This document shows positions 13,801 to 24,560 of a stretch of DNA of 64,000 bases, in pieces; positions within the stretch are counted from its first letter, which is position 1; every line of letters begins with the position of its first letter. The stretch is taken from assembly GCF_907165205.1 (NCBI RefSeq), contig NC_058189.1:65408315-65472314 (forward strand), in the 5' to 3' direction. The stretch comes from Coccinella septempunctata. Lineage: Eukaryota > Arthropoda > Insecta > Coleoptera > Coccinellidae. The translations under genes were made by a program, and so were the position numbers. The notes below the pieces were generated by a model that saw only the letters and a list, made by a program, of their open reading frames with translations, made no database searches and was not told the origin of the DNA.

Positions 13801-16049
13801 GTGGTAAATACTTCTCCCAAGCTCTTTTCATTCTGGCTCTCTCTACGAGCACTACCTCGTTTTTTCCAGCAGGTAAGCCACTGCCTGGAAGGCAGTCATG
13901 AAATATTGAAATCAAGTGGCTTATACTCGATGAAAACCAGTTATTTCCGGTGATGGAAGATAATATTAAGGTATCGTTAATGACATCCATTTATCATATT
14001 GTCCTGATTCTCCGTTGGTACCGAAGTACCCCTCAGAAGCTCTGTGAGCTTGTACGAGTTCAGCAGAGAACCAGTTGTGTTCTGTGTAGGCTTTGTTACT
14101 GTGTCCTTACGCCACCTTAGGCACAGCACTGTTAATTTTAACCCAACAGTGAATGGTGGCCCGGACCGTATGGTCTAGAAAATTTCTTCCCTAGCCCGGG
14201 ATCGAACTCAGTATATTGCGGTTGCAATATACTGAGCCGACGCTCTAACCGCCAAGCTACAGACGCTAATGTTAAATGGATAGCGAAAATCACGTAATTT
14301 TGTTCTTCAGTCTAATTTTTCTTTTTCTGGTCCAAGTATAGCTGTTCAAAAAATACTATTACGGGTAAGGTCAATATTCTAGAGGCACCCACCCCATTTG
14401 AGAAAGTCCAGCTTCAACAGTTGCGGACTGGTGCTGCCGTCGTTACTGAACACCCTGTAGTCCGGCTGCCAAGGCGAGGTCTGCATCTCCGATTCGCGAT
14501 AATCGGTCTGGATGTTCTGGTTGATCCTTCCGCCGGCAGCCTTGTCCTTGATCTCGCCGTAATCCTTCGGCATCTTCTTCAGGGTGAACGCGGGAAAATG
14601 AAGGTACGGGATGACGTCACTGGGATAGGTGATGATCGGAAAGCTGTGAAAAACAAGTGCGCTTTGGAATATTCACGCTTGATGTTCTCAAGAATTATTG
14701 ACAGCTCGGGTGGCTATGGAAAATCGAATTTGAGTTGGTAGCCCGTAAAAGTGAGATTTTTGACTTGCGGAATTGAGGTTGGTATTGGTAATAAACACTG
14801 AGCCATAGACTAGTAAGTAAAATATAGGTCTATGCGCTGAAGGAAGATTTTTAAATTGCAAAGAAAGATTTTGCCGACGTTTTGAACTATCTATAGTTCT
14901 TCATCAGGGCCACAATTCAAAATATGTTCAAGCATAGAAAATAAATCTTCCAAATTTCAACACTCATAATTTTGTGGCAGTGCGGAAAACTCGTTACCTA
15001 ACATTTCCTTAGAGGGAAGTTGTCCATTTTCGTACCTGAAGAATTTGGGACGATCGGAACCGTGGATGGGATGGGGTTTGTTGTGGATTTGTCGGAAATA
15101 CTGGTCGCTCCTCTGTTTCTGTTGCTTATATGAGGGTATTTCTCTCGGTTTCCGTAAGACCAACTGTTTTCGAGGATAACTGGGGAGATCGGAAAACATG
15201 GTGGAAAATACAGGACATACTTGCTGGAAAGGATATTTCAGGGGTGAGAGGGACTTAAGACTTAATTTAATTTTCTCTAGAAAATTACAAGAACGATCAC
15301 AGTCGTTGGATTTGATCATGTTTTCTACGTGATTTATTACAAATGCCGATTTTTGTGATCGTGATTTGGACACATTCATTTTATTCTCTAGAAATTGTTC
15401 GTATTCTCTATGACCAACAGAGAGAGAGTGTGAAAGGACGAACATAAAAAAGATAACGTGTTCATAGTTTTAAAATCTATGGATAGACCATAGACTTAGA
15501 GGCATGTCTGTATGTCTATGGGATAAACACAAAATAAAGTCATGGACTAATCTAGCTATCACATAGAACAATTTGTTTTTTTCCTTTATATGAGCACAAT
15601 ACTAAAATTGCCCAAAAAATAATTTATTTTTGATCGAAAATCAAATTGTTGAATTAGAACAGTTACTGATATTCTAGGACGATGCAAACACAAGCGTACA
15701 AAAAATAGCTTTTGAAGAAACTGGAAGGTGCACTCCTTTATTTTCAGTGATACGTTACTGACCGGTATAAATCTATGTACAATACTTACGTATTTTGCCA
15801 TTGCCATTTTGGCTAGTACTTCAGCTTTATAATGATCTCTTGGACCAGATACGACGAAAAGGGGGTCTACAAAAAAAAATTTGATTAACTATTCGAACGA
15901 AGTAACTAACTGAAGGAGCTACTGAGTACTTCCCCTGGTTTCTCTTGTTAATTTCACATTAATTCTTCCGATACTAGGTATGAATTTCACCTACCGTATA
16001 CGAGATCTTGAGGTCGATATGATAGATTCTTGATTTGTGTTATCGTCAT
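4900..16049 (-). CDS. CFAP91: Cilia- and flagella-associated protein 91 (CFAP91/MAATS1)
   Basis: Sixteen exons: 16049-15995, 15866-15790, 15223-15036, 14643-14393, 13884-13718, 13294-13126, 13074-12889, 10716-10561, 10506-10337, 10269-10123, 8006-7837, 7776-7576, 5714-5533, 5477-5409, 5346-5177 and 5058-4900. They join in frame to 839 codons (838 aa; vertebrate homologues are about 770). Family hallmarks: YDPLFVVSGPRDH, MFSDLP, QTDYRESEMQTSPW, WGSGLPAG, RARMKRAWE, MERDEWAFREQEI, RWINK, and a long charged helical region (RIDRTISEA...ETDELPE, LLDERRAHAICFLNEREREND-like). Known role: part of the calmodulin- and spoke-associated complex at the base of axonemal radial spokes; in insects this mainly means the sperm flagellum and chordotonal cilia. 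Two joins (exon 3 donor at 15036, exon 15 acceptor at 5346) were chosen by phase and are less certain. The C-terminus is an acidic tail. Introns carry many transposons. Confidence 0.88.
5996..7471 (+). mobile_element. Tc1-like transposon copy 1, in CFAP91 intron 12
   Basis: The element is 1476 bp and flanked by TA at 5994-5995 and 7472-7473, the target duplication of the Tc1/mariner superfamily. Both ends read CACTGCGCAAAAAAATT inward. The 3' inner end lacks about 10 bp (aacgcacatt) that the 5' end and copy 2 both have. It lies antisense to CFAP91 and makes up most of the 1861-bp intron. It is clearly related to copy 2 at 8332-9806, in the opposite orientation. Confidence 0.93.
6241..7267 (+). 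pseudogene. Tc1-type DD34E transposase, inactivated (copy 1)
   Basis: The N-terminal part has a paired-like helix-turn-helix (EGWTYTRIAEKFGVSHTSVSRML). The C-terminal part has the catalytic core: FTDESRF (first Asp), MDDNARPH (second Asp) and NPDLNPIEQIW (Glu). Exactly 34 residues separate the second Asp from the Glu, the DD34E spacing of Tc1 elements. Two lesions are visible against copy 2. The start codon position reads AAG (6241-6243) where copy 2 has ATG. Two bases are missing near 6623, so the frame shifts between the HTH part and the catalytic part. The three catalytic residues survive in the downstream frame. Confidence 0.9.
8332..9806 (-). mobile_element. Tc1-like transposon copy 2, nested in element F
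   Basis: The element is 1475 bp with the same terminal repeats as copy 1 (CACTGCGCAAAAAAATT) and TA at 8330-8331 and 9807-9808. It is inverted relative to copy 1 and so runs in the same direction as CFAP91. Both ends keep the full inner terminal sequence with aacgcacatt. It sits in the loop between the arms of foldback element F, so it inserted after F did. Confidence 0.93.
8547..9529 (-). pseudogene. Tc1-type transposase, inactivated (copy 2)
   Basis: The ATG is present at 9529-9527 and the HTH region is recognisable. The reading frame has in-frame stops in the N-terminal part (one after the RMLQRFR segment, one after the segment ending QTHEV). A deletion of about 50 bp removes the residues just before FTDESRF. 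A missing base near 8629 shifts the extreme C-terminus. The catalytic motifs FTDESRF, MDDNARPH and SPDLNPIEQVW remain. The lesions differ from those of copy 1, so each decayed independently. Confidence 0.9.
11280..11868 (-). repeat. Fragmented copy of TIR element 'R' (copy 3) in CFAP91 intron 7
   Basis: The stretch 11280-11440 is recognisably the reverse complement of 43160-43310, sharing tttggctgaatgcaactctg. The stretch about 11838-11868 matches the terminal part of R (agaatctact.ttaaaatatatgta). The middle is diverged. Foldback element F copy 2 sits in its terminal sequence. Confidence 0.5.
11871..12501. repeat. Foldback element 'F', copy 2 (uninterrupted)
   Basis: A 631-bp element flanked by TA (11869-11870, 12502-12503), with ends CAGGGTGGGCAAAATTCG and its imperfect complement. 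The arms are about 240 bp each in inverted orientation, with a unique centre of about 140 bp (about 12115-12255). It matches the arms of F copy 1 at 8062-10080. No coding sequence is seen. It is likely a non-autonomous TA-targeting DNA transposon, in CFAP91 intron 7. Confidence 0.8.
13996..14268 (-). mobile_element. tRNA-derived SINE in CFAP91 intron 4
   Basis: Read on the minus strand, the element starts with a tRNA-like head. An A-box-like sequence TAGCTTGGCGGTTAGAG lies near 14262-14246, and a B-box GTTCGATCCCG near 14213-14203, at the spacing of an internal RNA polymerase III promoter. About 200 bp of unrelated body follow. Between the boxes lies a small palindrome (cagtatattgc/gcaatatactg). 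I could not identify clear target-site duplications, so the exact ends are approximate. Confidence 0.72.
14872..14910 (-). ncRNA. Hammerhead-ribozyme-like motif (probably degenerate)
   Basis: On the minus strand the sequence reads CTGATGA, then a stem-loop (GAACTAT..ATAGTTC), then AAAACGTC. This is the order of a type I hammerhead core (CUGAUGA, stem II, GAAA, then a GUC-like site). The expected GAAA reads AAAA, so catalytic activity is doubtful. Such compact motifs occur in Penelope-like and other retroelements of animals. No reverse transcriptase remains nearby. It is in CFAP91 intron 3. Confidence 0.4.
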
Positions 16050-17483
16050 TTTGTACGAGCTAACAAATTCAGATCAACAATTAATATTTGAGTATATCAT
16101 CAGCTATCATGACATATTGGTCGAGTAGATGTTTGATCGATTTCGACCACAGATTTCAACACTGAATTTGTGTTCAAATACGAGAAAAGTATGACTTTTT
16201 TCTCTGGTTTTGGGGTGATTCGGTTTCTCGATATTTTATGCCTGTTCGATTGAACCATGAACCATAGACTATTCTCCTAAATGAACAGCTTTAGACAATG
16301 CGAACAAAAAATAACTCTGTATAAGTATTTATTATTTACAATATATTGTGCGATACATAACGCTTTGTTATTATTTTGCTATTGGAATATAGAGATTTTC
16401 CTTATCTTATAACATATGAGGATTGTACATTTCACAAGTTATTTTCATTTATTATTTCGACCTTGAATTCTCTCGCGAAGAATGGAAATGATCAACTTAG
16501 CATTTACGGTTATTGTGTGTTTTACTCAAATCAAAATCATTTATCCCTCACTAGCGACCAGGACAAAATTTAACCCGTTTAGAAAAAGTCAAGTTGTATA
16601 TTTAAAGCTTATGCTACTATAGTAGAAAAATATACTTAGTCCGTTTTTCTGAATTGTCATGCAATGATCATTCTTCTCAAAAAATCCACACGAATGAATA
16701 CATATTCAGTACAAGAAAAGTATTTCCATGGAATGAATATTTTATTTGTATTCCTTCCAGAATGAGTAGGGAGAAGTGGCGATTTCTTGTCATCTGAGGT
16801 GATGGCCGCACATTCTTTCTTATTTCTTTCTAGAAATGGAGAAATTCTGCTATTGTATTACTCTGTACTCAATCAATATTCTATGACGATGACCATAGAG
16901 TAGTTGAAGTTAATCTATGTCTATGTCCACGATGACTCCCTAGTCCTTAAGAAACATAGACATAGAGACATGGACTGAGCAATGCCAGCATGAAATTGGC
17001 TATTTATTAGAAAGAGAGAAAAGCTCGTCGGGATATACCTTTCTCTTTTTTGTTCTCATAGAGGTGAGTGTAGACCAATCAAAATACTAGAAAAAGACAA
17101 CTGCATTCCCGACGTGTTTTTCTCTCTGTCACTTTTTTTGACCGTATTTCATGCATAGATATAAAGGGAAGGCACAGTCCATGTCTCTATGTCTATGTTA
17201 AGAAAGTAAGGAATCGGGCATGAATCTTTACCATAACACCCTACTGTCACAAGTTTCTGAGCGAGCTTCTGGGAATTTAACTATAGAAAACCTAGAAGAG
17301 TTGAAACATTAAACCCATCGTTAATCAAAATCAAAATTTTCTCATGAATATTCGAGAACATAACAACCGTCGAATTCGCGAAATAGGCTATATTGTGGAA
17401 GATCATTCCGCCTTTATCATCTTCTTGCTTTCGGCCCAAGACAGAATGAAAATATATTTCGGTGGAATAGTTATTGATCAAAA
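16050..17483. other. Intergenic region between CFAP91 and the FAM234-like gene
   Basis: AT-rich, with no ORF that looks coding. It contains the hAT-type MITE at 16955-17197 and several short catagac/gtctatg stretches (around 16885-16925) that resemble the MITE ends. The CFAP91 promoter must lie just right of 16049. Confidence 0.5.
16955..17197. mobile_element. hAT-type MITE with perfect 8-bp target duplication
   Basis: A 243-bp element with perfect terminal inverted repeats of about 23 bp (CATAGACATAGAGACATGG at the left, its complement at the right). It is flanked on both sides by TTAAGAAA (16947-16954 and 17198-17205). An 8-bp duplication is the signature of the hAT superfamily. A second inner inverted pair (agagagaaaagctcgtcgg against ccgacgtgtttttctctct) makes it strongly foldback. 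No coding capacity. Confidence 0.88.
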
Positions 17484-20400
17484 TCATTTCGGATTACTTC
17501 GATTCCTCACAAAAAAAGTGCCATCGCCCCTTCTACCCAAGTACGACGGCCAACTCTGATCGGATTCCGGTAAAAATTTGGCACATTTCTCGTTACGTTT
17601 CACGAGGTTGCATTGGCATTCTATCCTCAGTCTGTAAACTGTCATCTGACCAAGATTCAGTTTGTAAATGTCGTTGAAGTAAGGGAAATCCCCCTTGAAA
17701 TTGCTCTGTTCCAGCACGCACTCGTTGAAGAAGAGGTTTCTCTTCTCTTCCTCTGTGGTTTTGTGATTATGATGCCGTTGTCCTGGAAACGACAGAAAAT
17801 GAAGAAAAGCTATTTGATCATAGATAACTTTGACCATAGATAACTTAGATAACATAGATGACTTTGTCAGATTGTCACTAATCATTACCTTCTGTAGCTA
17901 ACTTTTCTTCCACGCACTCGGCTAGTTCTTCTTCCAAATTTTTCCTGGGCTCGTATTTGGTCGGTTGCCAATATGTCAGGAAGATAACATCTATAGAATT
18001 CGTTCCATTCGTCTTCTGCAGAGATTCAGTGATGGCCGCTGTAATGATCATAGAGACATTATACCGCACGCACAGAATACTAACTAAAAATACGTACCAA
18101 CTGAAGTTACTTTCCTCAAACTACCATAGACCATCTTACCAATATCCCTCTTCCTCCTGCTACTCCTCCAATAATTATTTCTCCTCTCGGTCTCTTCCTT
18201 TTCTGACTCTAAGTTCCATAAGTTTAACGTGGCGTTCTTCTGCATCTTCTTGTGCTCCTCTATGAACGAACTTATGCTCTCCTCTTCCGCTTTTTTGTTT
18301 CTGTGGGCGCTCAAGTCCCTCTGCTCGAATTTAGAGGTTCTGAGCCTGTTTTCCAGGTTCTTGTAGAAGATGTCGCTGAGTATCTCGTCTGGAGAATTAC
18401 TCAGATCGTGCAGGAGTCTGCTTCTTGCCAGTCGGACGTTTTTATAGTCGTAAATGCTACCGGTTTTCACCCCTTCACTGGTTTTATCTGTGTTCGGCGT
18501 TTTCATCTCTTCATCTTCTTTCTTCGGACTTGGTTTGCTACGCGGGTCTCTATTGGATATTCTTTTTGGATTTTTCATAACGAGGTTTCTTTCCTTGTTA
18601 ACTTCTTCGCCTGTACTATAATCTTCGATTTCGTCTGGTGTGTTCAGTCCAGGTTCGTAATAAGGATTGTACGGTTTTGGGTGGTCCTGTAATTCGAAGT
18701 TTCGGGAATTGCTACTTCTCATATTCAATAAAGGACTTACTTGCATATCCTGATAATTTCCGAAGCTATCGCCGGTGGAAAAGTCCTTGAGGAGTCCTTT
18801 TCTGTTGTCCTTATGCCTGAAGTTCGAGTTGCCATATTTATGGATCCCGATCTTTCCTGCATTGTTGTTGTCATAGCCCTCTCCGATTTCCTCCTGGCCC
18901 CTCATCCTTGGGCTCAGTTTGGGGTGATTATTGAAGTATTCTTTGATGATTTGCATCGGGGATTTCGTACTATTGAATTCCAAAATGCTGCGATTCACTG
19001 AAAGCCAGAAAAAAACCATCTGTCTACAGAATTTTTGTTCTGAGCCACGAGCGCTGCTAACACTCTCGGAAATCACCAAAAAAAGCTTGAGCTAATCGAA
19101 ATTTTAAAGGATTTCTTCAAAGGAATTTATTTCAGATTTTCATTAGGTACTCACTCGAGTTGTATATCTCCACACCAGGTGGCTGATCGAACTGATTCAA
19201 CATATTAAGTTTTAACACAACTGTCGTGTTTTCTTGGTGGTGACAATTCTCAAACAGGGGATGTACATTTATTCCTGAAAAAGAAGGATGCATACATGAT
19301 CCTTTTACGAATAATATTCAAACAAAGGTAAACTTCCACAAAATTCGGTTCACGTAGAGTTTACCTTTAACAGGTACATCTAATTTTTTGTATATGTCGA
19401 TACTTCTGCATTCTGAAGTCCAGAAAAGGAATATATCATATCCATAGGACTCCATACTCAGGGAAATTCCTCCTATTTGGGTGCCAATACTGTCACTGAT
19501 CGGTTTTTGATAAATTGGTTTTCCAGTTGCACCACTCAGGATAAAGGTCTGAAATATAGTATGATAATTATGATTTGAGATCGATTTCATCCTTACAGTT
19601 TTATTCTGTTTGAAATTGGAATATCTTTCTGATTTTTTTTCGCTGGATTCATTATTGGGAATAATGACTGACTAATAACAGGTTTGAGTATTACCTGCGT
19701 ATAATTATACTTGAGTATAACGTCATACGTCTCGTAGATGACCAAGAAATCCGTAACATTGTCGAAATTGAAGAAGCATGGTGTTGGAACAGTGTTTGTC
19801 GAAGCATTAGGTACCGTGAAATTCCAAATTTGAGAGAAGTTTCTTCCATCGATAGCCACAACTGTCGAATTGTACATGGCAGATACAATGTCTGGAACAT
19901 TGTCTCCATTTAAGTCCACCAGAACCGATTGTATGAAAACGCCATTGTTGGGGTCTTGGTATAATGTGAAGTTTTTCTGCGAAAACAAGAGATTTTACAA
20001 AATCTAATAGAAGGGTTGGATACTCAAAAATGCTCCAACATGATCAAAGTTGGGTTCATCTAGTATTGACTTACATTTGATGCCGAAGAAAAGAGATGTG
20101 GATCAAGGACAATTGCACTCAAATTTCCGGAAGTTGATGGTCCTCCATTACCTAAAATTATGAAATCCTTTCCCGGGCTGTTGTGAAGGATCTGGGGCAT
20201 GTAGAAGGATTTTCCACCAATGGGAATTTTTGATATAGTATCTCCATTCTTTCCAGATAACAATATCATATTGCCCTCGTTTTCTGTAGGTAAGTAAATG
20301 ACGATTTTTTAATAGAGTATTTATGTAATAGTATTATACAGGGTTTTTTAAAAATTTTTCTTTCATTCACAACAAGCGATCGTTATTTGTTATCCGAATT

Positions 20401-22540
20401 ATTGGGAAGGAGCCATATATGGTTAAAATTTACTTGAAATTCAATAGAATCTCATCAGATTTGAGGGAATGCTAACTCTGCCATATTGAATATTTTATAT
20501 GGGCGATTTTTCGTGAAATTATTTATTTTGAGTTCTACTTTCTGCTGAAAAAGACCATGATTGTCACGTGAACTCACCTAACATATTCGTATGTACAGCC
20601 AAAATATCAGCTATTGTATCATTATTTTGGTCTTCAATAAAGCTTCCAGTTATTATATCTTCCTCTGTGTTATGATTGATTTTCCATAAAGCGGTGCCGT
20701 TCCTAGTATCTATCAAACTGATTGTCTGAAAAACGGACCAAATTTCAATTTATCACGTTTCGAGTAAATTTGATTTTCATTTCATCCGTTACCCCTTTAG
20801 TTCCGAACAGAAGACAGTCGTTGAGTCCGTCTTTGTTTACGTCTTCTGAACAGTGTATCGAATAGATCGTATCGTTTGTCCAGTACCTCCACAAAATTTC
20901 CCCTGTCACTCCATTCAGGGCGATTATACCCCCTTCGCATGGGGGAGAAACTCCCATGAAAATGGAACAGAATATGTCTGGCGGAATTATGTCATAGTTG
21001 TCTCCTAGACAAAAAAAAATGAAGAATCAAAAGATAGAAAAATTATCTAGAATATCTACAGTTGTTCTTTCAGCAAAAACAAGGATATTTTGGATACCAA
21101 TTCAAAAATTCAAACTTAAACACCCTGTATCTCGAAAACGAAACTTTTGAGGTCCCATCTTTATGGGACTCTTTTTTCTTGAAATGACTTAAGGAATTTC
21201 CCCTCTTCGTTTTTTCATCACCAATTTAGGAGCATCCTGCATAGCATATGGTTTATTTTGTGGAAAACGAAAATATTTAGGTACTGCGGGAATTGCGAAC
21301 GCTCTAGCTCTTAAAAATCACAACCGTCACCACATACCTGTACCAAATCCAAACAAAACATCATTCACCCCATCACTGTCGACGTCTAATAAATATATGG
21401 GAGAATCCGTTGTTAGTTTCGGCAAATTAACAGTCCACACATCACTAATTTTATAGTCGCTACAGGGCAGCAATTTGACGAATGGACCATTAGGATCAGT
21501 AGCCGTGAATTTGGATACTATCCAGTTGTGTATCCTGTCCAACGGCAATGGAAATATGGACACTAATATTATCACAAGAACTATGAGTCCTGAAATGTTA
21601 AGAGTTTTCAATTAGACTCACAGTTCAACAAAATGGAAACAAAAAAAATTATGTAGGTATGAAATGAACCAGCGACTCTGATTTGAGGAATTATATCTAA
21701 TTACCTGTGAATGTTAAAAAAAAATCAGAAAACTATAAAAAATATATCTATATACTATACTATAAAAGATATATCTTTTATAGTATACGCAGAATAGTAA
21801 TACAAACAAACGGAGACCTTGGAAAAAACAAAGCAAAGAGATGAAGGATCTATTAATATTACCTCCAAATTCGAAAAAGAGACATATTATATTTATCATT
21901 ACACAAAACTAAGGGCATTCGGTTGAAAATATTCACGCGTTTGTGCGTCAAGAGGCAAACTCACCTATAAGTACGCTCAGAGCTCCTAAAAAGTAACAAC
22001 AAGGTCTACAGAACGCCCTACATGGGGGCTTATTCCTCATTTTTCTCGCAAGATTTGGCCTAGCAGTTTTTCTTCTAGGGGCCATCAGGGGCCTTTTGAC
22101 GTAGATTTCTTCAGCTGTCTGAAATTCAATTTATTATGTATGTTTGGATCTGTCTACAATTCATTTTTTTCGATATAAAAACGATATTCCATGATAATAG
22201 AGATAATATTTGGGTATGCAAAGTGCAGGAAAATTTCCTAGTGCCAATTTTTTCTATTATTCACTTTCGTAGTTATAAATATGAACAGCCTGTATTGGAG
22301 GAAACAAAGGAATTGGAGATTGAATTGATTCAATCGAGCAATCGTATGTTTTTGGAAGGATTTCTTCAATGAATTATAATAATGCAATCGAGGTGTACTT
22401 TTTCTTCATTTTCTCACCTTGTAACTATTTTTTCCATCCCTAATGAATACCTCATCTTCTACGTCGCTCAAGTCATCTTCTTCGACGCTCACACTCTCTC
22501 TAACTTCGTTATTCAGAGTCATACCTGGGTAATTATCCAT
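17484..22540 (-). CDS. FAM234-like single-pass membrane protein with long C-terminal extension
   Basis: Twelve exons: 22540-22418, 22118-21965, 21589-21338, 21004-20793, 20725-20578, 20283-20075, 19976-19695, 19548-19365, 19274-19155, 18997-18098, 18038-17889 and 17782-17484. They join in frame to 1010 aa. The order is an acidic cytosolic N-terminus, basic stretch, cysteine cluster CRAFCRPCC, one membrane segment at about residues 80-107 (type II orientation), then a large ectodomain. The ectodomain has repeated FG-GAP/propeller-like motifs such as DVDSDGVNDVLFGFG, DVNKDGLNDCLLFG and DLNGDNVPDIV, as in FAM234A/ITFG3 proteins. It also has many N-glycosylation sequons. From about residue 562 a low-complexity polar region follows, with RRKRD near residue 840, then a conserved-looking tail with NECVLEQ and MTVYRLRIEC. 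Vertebrate FAM234 proteins are about 550-620 aa. The molecular role of the family is poorly known. Confidence 0.78.
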
Positions 22541-23462
22541 TTCGAATTCTATTTTGTTGGAATTCGAAAAAATTCTTCGGAATATATCGAACTTCATATA
22601 AATGCCTTTTTTCGAATTCTGAATATGGTAACTTACATACAAGAAAAACTTTTTTTTTAATTACATAGTCACGTAAATTTTTGTTTCTGCCATATGGAGT
22701 TTTAAACGAATGTCCCGAATCTTTTCACAGCATGGACAAATATTTTCATTAAAATAAGATGTGACATACCGACCATATGCTTTAAAGTTCATCAAGCTCA
22801 TGCCTCAAACTATTGATTATATGCTGTGTAAAACTGATAACAGTGGCGTGTAACTTACGCAGAGGGTAAGTAGATTCAAAAACAGTTTTAACAAAGAAAA
22901 GTCACATAGTCAACAGTGATTATGAACTATATGAACAATTTTTGTAATTATATAAAAAAATTATTTTTGAGAGTGTTGTTTCAGCCATATATCTTGTAAC
23001 TGTGAGATTCATGCTATGAGTCGGAAATACAACATACAAGATTGAAGATTAATAAATACTTTGATCCACCCAAGGTAGCAGAAACCTCTCCAATTTTCCT
23101 ATAAAATTTAATATTATCATAAATATTTTAAAAATTTTCAAAACCTCATTTGCTTATCAGTGCCGCCATCTAGTAGCCAAGCTCCAAACGTCCTCTAAAT
23201 AGAAGTCTTCGCCATCTCTCTGTCAGTAGAGAAAGTCCCCAAGATTATAAAAAGTTCTGTAATACGTGATGTCAGATGTCATCCTCCTTGACGTTCCTGG
23301 TTTACCTCCAGTCCATTGAACTAAAGAAAGAAATGGAAGGGACTCTCGGGTCAGCAAAAGTGAGGCCGACTGAAATAGACAATTGGATGTATATCTTTCT
23401 CTCTCTGTTCTTGCGCAAGGGGAGATAACCTATTAAAGTTTGAATTTAAATTTTTGACGTTT

Positions 23463-23770
23463 CGTTTTTCTGATTTGAATCGTATTTTTTATCAAATCAG
23501 GACGTTTTCTGAGTTGATTATGCGATCATAGTTAACCTATATGCGATGTGAATTATATTTTTCATAGTAGTGTAGAAGGAATTTAATAATTTTTTTGCCA
23601 AATACCTGCAACAATGAGATGGGGATATCTGAAATTTTGGACTCGTTTCTCGAACTGTGATGATTGGAATCATATTTTTCATCAATTCAAGACGTTTTCT
23701 GAGTTAATTTTGCTATGTTGATCATATTTTTCAGAGCAGTGCAGACGGAATTTAATAAGTCTTTTTTTGT
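23463..23770 (+). repeat. Imperfect direct repeat, two units of about 130 bp
   Basis: The segment 23463-23600 is repeated with changes at 23643-23770. Both share gacgttttctgagtt and the block atatttttca.ag.agtg.aga.ggaatttaataa. No coding potential; origin unknown. Confidence 0.6.
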
Positions 23771-24059
23771 ATGAAAAGAACAGAAATTTGTTCATTTTAA
23801 CTAGATTAGTATATTATGAAAGAATGTAATCATGTGAAATTCATCAAGGTTTTAATCTACATGTTGAACATACATATTTTCCTTCTACTATACTGAATTT
23901 TGAGTTAATTAAGGAGCGTTGTCCAAAAAAAAACAAGTGTCAATTCTTTCTATATTTTTATTATATACAATATATAAAATAGTTTACATATATCTTCAGT
24001 AATAGTCTACAATGAAAAAGAAAATTATTGATTTCAAATAATTTAAATTCACTCGAAAA

Positions 24060-24560
24060 CTTACATGTGCTCTGCTTCTCATCGGATTAGATTAGGTTAG
24101 AGGGATCTTCGTTTGCAATTAATATTACAAATGGTGCCGACAGTAATAAACAAATATAAAATATCACAGTGGTAACAACATGCATACAAACACAATAAAA
24201 ATAAAAAACAAATCTCATCACATATTCTTTCTCGATAAGAACTTCTATAGAATATATAGTTTCATTTAAAAGCAACCTTTTCACTTCTCTCCTAAAGTTC
24301 ATCTAGGACTTGTCATGAAACTCAGAAGGAAATTTATTATATAGTTTGGGGCCGCAGAAGTCCATACCCTGGTGTATGCGCTTCAGATGGTGCACTGGAA
24401 TCTGCAAGGAGTCTTTATTTCTTGTTTCATATGCATGATTTATAGAATTGGTCGGAAAGTTCTTCCAGTTCTGATGCACATAACACAGTGAGTTGTATAT
24501 GAAGAGTGATGGAACTGTAAGTATTCCATGATCCTTGAATGTCTTGGGATATTATTGAAT
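24060..24560 (-). mobile_element. 3' remnant of a non-LTR retrotransposon (LINE)
   Basis: Read on the minus strand, the sequence encodes the typical C-terminal tail of a LINE reverse transcriptase: YVHQNWKNFPTNS, HAYETRNKD, HHLKRIHQGMDFCGPKLYNK. It is followed by a stop and a degraded extension. The upstream reverse transcriptase core is missing or unrecognisable. The family cannot be decided from this fragment. Confidence 0.75.

Noticed and set aside
16376..16573. Plus-strand ORF of 65 aa in the CFAP91/FAM234-like gap
   Set aside because: Low-complexity, AT-driven, no family resemblance and no splice partners.
21714..21899. Tyr/Phe-rich small ORF in an intron of the FAM234-like gene
   Set aside because: It comes from an AT-rich palindromic stretch (tatactatac..); no supporting signal for a gene.
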